A stretch of 10,000 nucleotides of DNA, from positions 32,501 to 42,500 of the forward strand of contig KV908383.1 in assembly GCA_002005505.1 (NCBI GenBank), given 5' to 3'. A program made the translations under genes and the position numbers. This document shows, piece by piece, positions 1-6,342 of the stretch. The DNA is from Botryococcus braunii. Lineage: Eukaryota > Chlorophyta > Trebouxiophyceae. Below the pieces are notes generated by a model, which was given only the letters and a program-made list of their open reading frames with translations, did not search any database and was not told where the DNA came from. Each line of letters opens with the position of its first letter. Positions within the stretch are counted from its first letter, which is position 1.

Positions 1-56
1 ACAGATGTTGTTGTTCCCGTGCTCATCGAGCCCTCTCACCTCTCCTTGATCTCAAG
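1..56 (+). CDS. Possible upstream exon of the kinase gene (3' end only)
   Basis: A donor-like CAAG|GTACCG lies at 53-62. In the phase needed to join the next exon at 518 (phase 0), positions 3-56 read without a stop and end in ALSPLLDLK, which would join directly to [10 protein letters not shown] leucine-rich stretch just before the LLHGD motif is compatible with the fructosamine kinase family, but I recognise no specific conserved residues here. The same CAAGGTACCGT followed by a C run occurs as a donor-like site on the other strand at 8705-8695. This may be a true exon end or simply intron sequence. Confidence 0.22.
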
Positions 57-129
57 GTACCGTCTCTGCCCCCCCCCCACCCTTCCCAGGGCTTCCTACC
101 TTGTACTGTCCAGGCCTCACGTGTTTCGT

Positions 130-476
130 ACCCATGCACCTCCCTTGCGCAGGTCCTTAGTAAGGACTCCTTACATAACTCCCTCCCCCCACTCTCCCTT
201 ACATACCCTCCCCTCCCCAGCAAGGCCCCAAACGCACGCGCATCCCCGTGAAGTCGCTCATGCAATTGCAACCCCCCTCGCCCGCGCGGTCTCAAATGTA
301 TGCACCTCCCCCGATGAAGCCCCTCGTGTGAATTCCTCCCTGGGAAAGTCCAAATTGTACGGCGCCTCCCCGTCAAGCCCCTCACGGGTACCCCTCCCCT
401 GCGCGGTCTCAAATGCACGTACAATCTTCTCTTGTGAGCACCTTCCCTCTTGTAAGCACTTGTCCCGCAAAGCTCC
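130..476 (+). repeat. Degenerate ~58-60 bp minisatellite
   Basis: Diverged copies begin near 245, 304, 363 and 428, with fainter similarity near 130. Shared blocks include GCGCGGTCTCAAATG at 284-298 and 401-415 (117 bp, or two units, apart) and the AAGCCCCTC core at about 318 and 375. An internal hairpin, GTCCTTA-G-TAAGGAC, lies at 153-167. The copies are aligned by eye, so the unit length is approximate. Confidence 0.5.
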
Positions 477-517
477 GGGAGGGACCGGGAGGGGACCGGG
501 GGGGACCGGGAGGGCAG
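477..517 (+). repeat. GGGACC/GGGAG tandem G-runs abutting a splice acceptor
   Basis: At least six runs of three or more G separated by A or ACC end in GGGCAG, which is the acceptor of the kinase exon. The pattern repeats GGGAGGGGACC-like units of about 11 bp. On the sense strand (and in pre-mRNA) this is a strong G-quadruplex candidate. Its last six bases are also perfectly complementary to CTGCCC at 66-71. Confidence 0.6.
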
Positions 518-707
518 GTGAAGCCCTGCTTGCTGCACGGAGATCTGTGGTCTGGAAACATGACGGGGGTGGCGGAGGGTGGCTGGGCGATTCTGGACCC
601 CGCCACCTACTATGGCCACTCCGAAGCGGAGTTTGGCATGTCCTGGTGTGCAGGCTTCGACCGCAAGTTCTGGGACGCCTACTTTGAAGTCCTGCCTCCC
701 GCTCCCG
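518..707 (+). CDS. Fructosamine/ketosamine-3-kinase family protein, penultimate exon
   Basis: This exon encodes the catalytic core of a fructosamine-3-kinase-type small-molecule kinase (FN3K/Fructosamin_kin family). These enzymes phosphorylate ketosamines such as ribulosamine or fructosamine adducts on protein lysines, which destabilises the adduct and reverses glycation. Visible motifs are the catalytic loop [10 protein letters not shown] (exon residues 5-14), the metal-binding [10 protein letters not shown] segment, and [12 protein letters not shown], a hallmark of plant/algal and bacterial members. The acceptor is GGGCAG|GTG at 517/518 in phase 0. The donor is CCCG|GTAACA at 707/708 in phase 1. 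Splicing to 1633 creates PPAPGFEERKPLYLL, matching the family's conserved PGFxxRxxLY block. Family members are about 290-300 residues, so roughly the first two thirds, including the ATP-binding N-lobe, lie outside the window. Family assignment is strong; substrate is inferred from the family. Confidence 0.9.
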
Positions 708-794
708 GTAACAGCTTTGTTCCCTTCTTGCCTCGGTCCCCCAGGCCCCGCCACTTGCCTCCGTGTACGTTTGCGGGTATGTGGGTACGCCACT

Positions 795-821
795 GTGCGT
801 GAGCGTGCATGTGAGTGCGTT

Positions 822-874
<53 letters not shown>

Positions 875-1050
875 ATGCGCGCGTGAGCGTGTGTGGGTGT
901 GCGTGTGTGTGTGTGTGTGTGCGTGTGCATGTGTGTGTGTGTGTGTGTGTGTGCGCACGCGCCCGCGTGAGCGTGTGTGGGTGTGCATGTGTGTGTGTGT
1001 GCGTGTGCATGTGTGTGTGTCTGTGTGTGTGTGTGTGTGTGGGGGGGGGG
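795..1050 (+). repeat. (GT)n compound microsatellite, Z-DNA prone
   Basis: This is a nearly continuous GT tract interrupted by GC/CA/GA dinucleotides and ending in a G run (about 1041-1051). An ~80 bp block is duplicated inside it: GCGCATGCGCGCGTGAGCG near 870 and GCGCACGCGCCCGCGTGAGC near 952. Both copies continue with GTGTGTGGGTGTGC. Alternating purine-pyrimidine sequence with GCGC cores favours Z-DNA. Cys/Val and His/Thr open frames across it are artefacts. Confidence 0.95.
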
Positions 1051-1130
1051 GTACAGATGCAGGGGCTCTTGTGCACAACTGGCAAGAGGGGTGGGCAGTG
1101 CATTGCTAGCAATGTGATTTGAGCAGGGCC

Positions 1131-1640
1131 GCAGGACAGCACGCCTCAATCTGATGTGGGCGAGGATGGGCGTGCGCTTCCGGCTTTTGAGGGACCAGAG
1201 CGGTCATAGCGGCGGAGTTTGTGAAAAGTGTTTATACATATTTGAGCAACAGCCGTCGTACCGGCTGAGCATGTGACAAGGATTTGTACCTGTTGGAGCA
1301 AAAGCCTTTGTGAAGCTGAGTATGTGAAGAGCGTATGTACCTGTTGAAGCCAAACCGGCTGAATTTTGTGATTTCTCGTTTGTACCTATTGGAGCGAAAG
1401 CCTATGCACCGGGTGAGCACGTGAAAAGCGCTTGTACCTGTTGGAGCCGAAACCGTCGTACCGGCTGAGTTTGTGGGGGGCCGGCAGCACAGCTCGCTCT
1501 TGACGTGGCTGGGGATGGGTTGTCCTTAGTCAAACTATTGAGAAAAGAAAGGGCTTTTGCTCCTGCTGAATTGCAGGGGGCGGACGCGCACCCCAATTTG
1601 ATGCGGGTGGGGAATGGGGTGTCGGGATTCAGGTTTTGAG
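1131..1640 (+). repeat. Three dispersed copies of the intron 3'-end region
   Basis: Similar blocks lie at 1131-1193, 1481-1519 and 1571-1640. They share a GCAC/GCGCACC start, CAATxTGATGxGGG and a GGGGATGGG-like stretch. The third copy contains the true acceptor and the first bases of the terminal exon (TTCAG|GTTTTGAGG). The first copy has the matching CCGGCTTTTGAGGG, where the AG is lost. The copies bracket the 52-bp minisatellite. Confidence 0.6.
1221..1472 (+). repeat. 52-bp minisatellite, five copies
   Basis: Units start with GTG at 1221, 1273, 1324, 1368 and 1421 and measure 52, 51, 44, 53 and 52 bp. The third unit has an internal deletion. The core of each unit is TTGTACCTGTTGGAGC followed by AAAGCC or AAACCG, and most units end in CCGGCTGAG. 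The flanking GGCGGAGTTT just before 1221 looks like the end of a further, truncated unit. It lies entirely inside the kinase intron. Confidence 0.85.
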
Positions 1641-1754
1641 GAGCGCAAGCCGTTGTACCTGCTGTACCATTATCTGAACCACTACAACCTGTTCGGCTCC
1701 AGTTACTACGGGCAATGCGTGTCCCTCCTGAAGACGCTGACCAAGCGCTTGTGA
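1633..1754 (+). CDS. Fructosamine/ketosamine-3-kinase family protein, terminal exon
   Basis: This exon encodes the last 39 full residues of the kinase after a split glycine codon and ends with TGA at 1752-1754. It contains KPLYLLYHYLNHYNLFGSSY, the conserved C-terminal helix block of the family. LYHYLNHYNLFG is typical of plant and algal members, whereas animal enzymes usually have YLNHWNHFG. The tail SLLKTLTKRL ends at the position normal for the family, so the C-terminus is complete. Together the two exons encode 103 residues. The acceptor GATTCAG|GT at 1632/1633 keeps phase 1 with the donor at 707. Confidence 0.92.
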
Positions 1755-2110
1755 TCCGGGCACATGGGGCCCATGTGACCGCCCGGTGAGCCACCTGGGC
1801 CCTTTGGAGGCCGTCCTCCTCGTCCAGACGCCTTGCATGCGCCTCTGGTGGTGTCCCATGGCGCCCCACATGGTTCACATGGGGCCCACTTCGGCTTAGT
1901 GGGTGACAGCCTACCTTGTCAACGCGCCCACGCGCACCCGCACTGTGAGGTCACATGACGCTTACCCTCGCTGGGAGGTCACGTGGGACCCCTGTGGTTC
2001 ACATGAAGCCACTTTCGTATCACCCGTGGAGGCGTCCCAGAAGCCAACGCAGAAGTTGCTCCGTGGATTGCTCTTCAACTATCCACCCAAATACCTCTAG
2101 AGCCAACACT
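1755..2110 (+). other. 3' flank of the kinase gene with CACATG-rich direct repeats
   Basis: Just after the stop, CACATGGG-G-CCCATGTG (1761-1777) is a perfect 8-bp inverted repeat with a one-base spacer. Variants of TCACATG/TCACGTG recur at about 1866-1881, 1951, 1979 and 1999. GGTTCACATG occurs at 1872 and 1996, with loosely similar downstream sequence, suggesting a degenerate ~124 bp direct repeat. No poly(A) signal (AATAAA or TGTAA) is evident here. The short + strand open frame at 1903-2100 has no recognisable features. Confidence 0.5.
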
Positions 2111-2520
2111 TTGTGAGATGCATTGTACGCAGTCCCATTGCCCCACGTGGTTTTAACCCTCGTGTTGGGTACCTGCCAGCTGTAGAGCACCCGCAGTTGG
2201 CCAAGCTAGAGTGTTACCAGAGACACTGGGAGAGCTGTTGGTTTGTGCTTGAAGAATCTATGGGTAGAGTCGACGGTCAACGGCATAGACCGATTAAGCA
2301 GGTTGACTTATAGGTGCCCTCTTGTCCGGGCAATGAAGATGTTTTGATGGAAACGCATGTACCGAATTGGCCACATGACGACAGTCTGTGATGTATCAGA
2401 GTTGGCAGGTGCTGCGAGAGCCATGTCATGGATGCTTTGATGGGGTAAAGATTTTTCAGAAGGATAGAGGTGCCCGGGCAGAGAGCCCCCTCAGCCCCTT
2501 TCCCCTTCCTTCTATGCGTA
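2111..2520. other. Intergenic, no gene recognised
   Basis: No coding signal is recognised on either strand. There is weak direct similarity between about 2311-2350 and 2408-2443, each with AGGTGC followed by GAxGxTTTGATGG. Open frames are short. Confidence 0.5.
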
Positions 2521-2531
2521 CGTGCGCGTGC

Positions 2532-2610
<79 letters not shown>
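2521..2610 (+). repeat. (GT)n microsatellite
   Basis: CGTGCG repeats pass into a pure GT tract of more than 70 bp (about 2535-2610). It lies in intergenic sequence, unlike the interrupted GT tract in the kinase intron. Confidence 0.97.
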
Positions 2611-2614
<4 letters not shown>

Positions 2615-2933
2615 GGGTTTGTTTTCGGGGGCGGGGGGCGCAGCATTGCTCTGACTGATTTGGATGTTGAATGCTATCTCGACACCTGTCTCACGGAATG
2701 ATACCCAAAAAACAGCAGTGTTCCCCACCAGAACATGAGCTGCTTCACGTGACGCACATGGTCTATCTGGTGGTCCATTGTTGTATCCCCCCCCCCCCCT
2801 GTGCAGACAGAAAAAGGAAGACGAAAAGCAGAAAGGCAGGGCACTGAAGCGGGTCGGGAACCAGAAGCGGCGTTACAAATTTGCGGTGTACTCCGCTGCA
2901 CGACCACCGTGTCCAAAGCCAATTTTCCGCGAC

Positions 2934-2951
2934 GCTCGTGTTCTTACGAGC
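2934..2951. repeat. Hairpin GCTCGT/ACGAGC
   Basis: Perfect 6-bp arms surround a six-base loop, GTTCTT. The sequence CTCGTGTTCTTACGA here closely matches CTCGTGATTCTTACGA at 3230-3245, suggesting two copies of one small palindromic element. Confidence 0.5.
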
Positions 2952-3231
2952 GGCCCGTGCAATTCTTCTGAATGCGGATGTCCTGCAAATCTTTGAGTTG
3001 CAAAGTGGGCGAGCGTTACCCAGTTTCTTTGGAGGAGTGGTGGAGCAAGTGGTGACGTCGTGGAGCAAAAGTGAAGGAGTGAAGACCTTTTTTGGGAATA
3101 AAAAGAGGCACACTCATATTAAAAAAGAGGCTTGATCGGGGAGACGTGCGGAAACATGCACGGGCACGACATGCATTAAGGGGATGTTACATTACTCCTC
3201 TCAATGCGACAACATGTGCCTTCCAGCACTC

Positions 3232-3249
3232 GTGATTCTTACGAATCAC
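3232..3249. repeat. Hairpin GTGATTC/GAATCAC
   Basis: Perfect 7-bp arms surround the loop TTAC. It is related in sequence to the hairpin at 2934-2951. Confidence 0.5.
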
Positions 3250-3692
3250 ATACAATCCAACAACTGTCCCTTGGGACACCATTGAGGGAGGGAGCCAGTC
3301 CGGGTCCAAAATTCCAACCCAAAGCCCCTCACTAAAACCCTTCATTAAACTTACGAGCAACCTGCAACCAGACCCGACTAAGCAACGGGGGTTTCAACCC
3401 CGCCGCCTGCTAAAACCACAACAGCCGTTGCTTGAGCTTCCAGAAACAAGGGCAAAGCCGCACCTCTCATTACGGGAACTCTGGCAGCTGGCTTGGGAGG
3501 CAAAGCTCCTTTCAGCCATTGTTTGAAGTCTTCGGCCATACTCCCAATCCCTTCATATCCATCAGGTAGGAGACGCACAGACTTCGCCCTATCCAACGTG
3601 TGGGCCAAACACTAGAACTACGGCATGGTCATACAGGCAGCATGCCACGCGGGGATAATCCATCCCCGTGGGCCCATTGCATGAGTACCTCA

Positions 3693-3720
3693 AGAAGTGC
3701 ATGGTTCCTCGTGCACTTCT
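3693..3720. repeat. Hairpin AGAAGTGCA/TGCACTTCT
   Basis: Perfect 9-bp arms (3693-3701 and 3712-3720) surround a 10-base loop. A G/C-rich bulged hairpin, GGGGAT/ATCCCC, lies just upstream near 3650-3670. No gene is attached to either. Confidence 0.55.
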
Positions 3721-4232
3721 GTGTACAGCTGCATATGAAGAAATTAAATGAAATGAAATTACGAATAAAGAAAATCAAATACTCTTGGCACAGGGATACT
3801 ATTCGATCCCATGCAGTCAAAAGTGGCGTGAAATCGCAACCTCCCAAAGCAGACTACAGCTGCACGTGCATCGCGCTGATCTGCTCAGAAGAACCCCGAG
3901 CCAGCAATCCAACCATTGCTTGTTTTGCAAAACATGCTTACGGTAGCCCCTCATGGTGGAGCAGACCGTGCCGTAAGCAAACCCCAGAAAGCAGGACCGT
4001 GCAAAATGCTCAGGACGTAAATTTACAAGTCAGGTCTGTAGGAAGTGTATTACAACTAATAACTCCATTCAGAATCCGCATCCCCGGGCAGCCTTCCTGA
4101 TTAGAATACAGGCTGCCAACTGCGGGCGCAGCCCCTGCAGGAGAGTGGAAACAATGCATACATGCATATGTTTTGCGAGCACATACGTGACGCACATAGG
4201 TGCCCAGCAGCCCCCTTAGGGCCGACTTCAAA

Positions 4233-4264
4233 TTAATTCCAACGTTTTATTCCATTGGAATTAA
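4233..4264. repeat. Hairpin TTAATTCCAA/TTGGAATTAA
   Basis: Perfect 10-bp arms (4233-4242 and 4255-4264) surround a 12-base loop, immediately followed by a C run (about 4271-4287). It could be a remnant of a small palindromic or foldback element, but no target-site duplication is clear. Confidence 0.6.
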
Positions 4265-5380
4265 CCTCCCGCCCCCCCCCCCCCCCTAATGTTGGCCAAG
4301 TGGCCAGCCGAAGCCATCCTGCGAGGTGCTTGACCTAGTCACTGGTCAAGACCCTGCAATGTACCAACGGGGCTAACTTTGCAAGGGAATAGGCATACAA
4401 ACTAGTTTCCTAATGTATCTGTAAGGGCTCATTCCGTTCTCTCCGGGTATGAAAATTATCGCTGTCCCACCAATGCGGAAGGCAGCCACATAACCCGGGA
4501 GACACATCTGGACAGTGTGGAGTTGTTGTGACAGTAGACTAGGCAGTGGAAGCGAGAGGATTGTGTGAGAAACCCCCGAGGGTAAGGCTGTGACATCTCA
4601 ACAGCCTTCACCCCTGCGCCCGGCCCCACTGCTGGGTGTGTGAACCCATCTCAAACCCCTTAAACCTGATGGGTGAAGGCTCGTAAGCAAATCGCAGCCT
4701 TCACCCTCGGAGCTCCACTGATCGGAATGCGAAACAGCTGGAAGTTGAGACAGAGGACACATGAACTAGTTCTGTGCTTGCGCCGCCCAAAAGAACCACA
4801 TTTTCGCTGCGCTGCTCTCATCAGCCACGTTCGTGAAACTACGGACAAACTCCCGTAGAACCGAGAACAGGTACTCTATTACTGTTAGAGCACGAGAGGA
4901 GGAGAGTCATCCTAGATGCAGCGGCCTGAACCACGGACAATGGCTCTATGAAGGCTCTGTGTACAGACTTTCAACACTTGACAGCCCGCACCCGTCGCCA
5001 GGAAGACGTAACTTCTCTGACCACAATCAAGAGCCTTGGGATCGCCACTTCAGCTGCGCTTGACTGCGGATATATACATACCAATGGAGCAAGCATGTGT
5101 TCTCTAGTAGTTTACATATATCCACTCCATTCGAATTTATATTTATCCACATCTTTCGGTTTCGGCCCCTCAAACTCTAGGCCAGATTCATCAGCTTCTC
5201 AACCAGATAGCAGGTGGACCACAGCAAAATATAATGATAATCATTTGAGTCTTAATCATTTTGGTGCAACTGATGGGTGGTCAGATGATCCATCGCTGCT
5301 TGCTGAAGCTCCCACATCCCCGCCCTACGCAGCCCAGAGGCTGAGCAGGTGGTAAGGAAGACAGCACACAAATCATGCTG
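4265..5380. other. Intergenic, no gene recognised
   Basis: The stretch starts with a long C run. A 7-bp hairpin, CTTGACC/GGTCAAG, lies at 4329-4350. An AT-rich segment at 5068-5160 includes GGATATATAC, with an inverted ATATATCC at 5116-5123. The longest + strand open frame is 4948-5355 (135 codons); it shows no recognisable domain, signal peptide or membrane segment and is not called as a gene. Confidence 0.45.
4671..4706. repeat. 11-bp perfect hairpin GGGTGAAGGCT/AGCCTTCACCC
   Basis: The arms lie at 4671-4681 and 4696-4706 with a 14-base loop. A third, directly repeated copy of AGCCTTCACCC lies at 4603-4613, so the left arm can pair with either partner. Confidence 0.65.
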
Positions 5381-5381
5381 G

Positions 5382-5408
5382 TGGTGACGGGTTCATTTTC
5401 CGTCACCA
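5382..5408. repeat. Hairpin TGGTGACGG/CCGTCACCA
   Basis: Perfect 9-bp arms surround the 9-base loop GTTCATTTT. It is followed by another ATGGTCACC at 5413-5421. It is about 610 bp beyond the RING gene stop codon, so it is probably too far to be its transcript end. Confidence 0.55.
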
Positions 5409-5422
5409 TCAAATGGTCACCT

Positions 5423-6020
5423 AGATGGAAGGGGTATTCAAAGCCCTCCTTTCTTCCTGTGGCTCTGACATACTAAAAACATTATATGTCACAACATTAT
5501 AAACAATATAAACCTCGCAGCTTCTCAAGACCCAGCTCAGCCCCTATGTGCCCCTGCACATATGAGCCCAGGCACGAACAGATTCCAGATCCCGGGTTGG
5601 AACAGTCCAGCCACTTCAACAAAGTTATCGCTAACCCACTAAGTTCAGATATCGACATTCCTTGGCCAAGTACGGGGGCAAGAAATGCCGATGTCCAAAT
5701 CAACCAACCTCTTCCCACTCATCGGGAGTCAGACTCGCAGGTCTGACCCAAGGGACAACTCCTTACTTTCCCAATCCTGATGCATTCTTCAACCTCGTCA
5801 AACTTCAATCCTCAATCAGAACATGCCACCCAGGTGAACACGCTGTCGCAACATGCACCTGTTAAAGTCTAATGGATTGCACGGGCATGGATGCTGGGAG
5901 CCTGGCGGATGCAAGACCTCGCCACATCCCACTGCTGATCAAAGCCCGCGAGGGGCCTTGCAACATGCCGTGCAGACTGGAGGGCCCGCAAACGCCGGGC
6001 CTGACCCGATGCTGTGCAGG
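5423..6020 (-). other. 3' flank of the RING gene
   Basis: This lies downstream of the RING gene stop on the - strand and should contain its 3' UTR. No clear poly(A) signal is seen on that strand. The + strand open frames at 5486-5865 show no recognisable domain. Those running through 5853-6348 are the antisense of the RING exon. Confidence 0.45.
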
Positions 6021-6292
6021 TCAAAGCTTAGCATCGAAGAAGGCCTCGGACACGTCTGGCACGACCCGAAGCTTGTTGAGAATGCAGGGCCTCTGGCAGA
6101 TGGGGCACGTGGCCTTGTTACTAAGCCAGGTGTCCAGGCAGGGCACATGGAAGGAGTGGCGGCACGGCAAGCAACGAACCGGGGTGTCCCACTTGAAGTC
6201 CTCCAGGCAGATGGGGCAGCGCGCCTCCGCCTTGCCCCCCATGTCTGCATATGTGACGATCGGGATCCCCTCGATGGCCTCCGTTGATGCCC
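6021..6292 (-). CDS. RING-H2 E3 ubiquitin ligase, terminal exon
   Basis: This exon encodes a complete C3H2C3 RING-H2 finger that recruits ubiquitin-charged E2 enzymes. The order is CPIC, 14 residues, CRHSFHVPC, LDTWLSNKAT, then CPIC. If translation starts at 8202, the zinc ligands are C108, C111, C126, H128, H131, C134, C145 and C148. The CPIC isoleucine and the tryptophan in LDTWL, which normally contact the E2, are present. Upstream, GASTEAIEGIPIVTY matches the short segment that precedes the finger in RNF126/RING-H2-type ligases. After the finger only 24 residues remain before TGA (6021-6023). The acceptor at 6293/6292 is GGGCAG|GG. No other CAG nearby keeps the frame; a GAG at about 6306-6304 would also do so and add three residues. 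Cellular location and substrate cannot be told. Confidence 0.9.
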
Positions 6293-6342
6293 CTGCCCTT
6301 CCCCCTCCCCCCTTCAGCTGCCTGCAATTGTTGACTGGGATG

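Larger units (their letters stand above)
57..517 (+). other. Probable intron of the kinase gene, with degenerate tandem repeat
   Basis: This stretch precedes the confident kinase exon and shows no family-like coding on either strand. It is strongly pyrimidine-rich, with C10 near 69-79. From 477 to the acceptor AG at 516-517 it switches to runs of G, so the usual pyrimidine tract is missing directly before the acceptor. The 5' boundary at 57 is tentative. Long open frames on both strands are low-complexity Pro/Arg/Ser-rich and look like chance openings. Confidence 0.45.
708..1632 (+). other. Intron of the fructosamine kinase gene
   Basis: The ends GT (708-709) and AG (1631-1632) join two exons in matching phase 1 and restore the conserved PGFEER segment, so the boundaries are well supported. 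The intron holds a GT-rich microsatellite, a 52-bp minisatellite and repeated copies of its own 3' end. The 3' end has no pyrimidine tract: it runs GGGTGGGGAATGGGG, then GTCGGGATTCAG. The 5' end is pyrimidine-rich after GTAACAG. Confidence 0.88.
2611..4232. other. Intergenic, no gene recognised
   Basis: This holds a C13 run at about 2787-2799 followed by TGTGCAG, which looks like a pyrimidine tract plus acceptor on the + strand. The open stretch after it (2807-2996) is Lys/Arg-rich at first but matches no family I know. A - strand open frame at 3378-3608 (76 codons) is also unrecognised. AATAAA occurs at 3097 and 3764 without any gene to attach it to. The 13-mer ACGTGACGCACAT occurs at 2747-2759 and again at 4185-4197. 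Hairpins are listed separately. Confidence 0.45.

Noticed and set aside
258..1149. Long frames of Thr/His or Cys/Val repeats on both strands
   Set aside because: They are translations of the GT/CA microsatellite and cross the kinase exon or intron in other frames.
3383..3405. tRNA T-arm-like CGGGG-GTTTCAA-CCCCG
   Set aside because: The loop lacks the TTCRA pattern in register, and no acceptor stem, D-arm or anticodon arm could be placed around it.
3378..3608. 76-codon - strand open frame with Ala/Pro-rich C-terminus
   Set aside because: No family recognised and no supporting splice or regulatory context; a chance opening is as likely.
3097..3769. AATAAA at 3097 and 3764 as poly(A) signals of the kinase gene
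   Set aside because: They are 1.3 and 2.0 kb past the stop codon with no transcript evidence, and AATAAA is not a reliable signal in green algae.
4948..5355. 135-codon + strand open frame
   Set aside because: No recognisable domain, motif, signal or membrane segment, and no partner exon with a matching phase was seen. It remains a weak possibility only.
1755..6020. Transposable element coding region between the two genes
   Set aside because: No reverse transcriptase, integrase, transposase or helicase motif was recognised in any frame, and no long terminal repeats were found.
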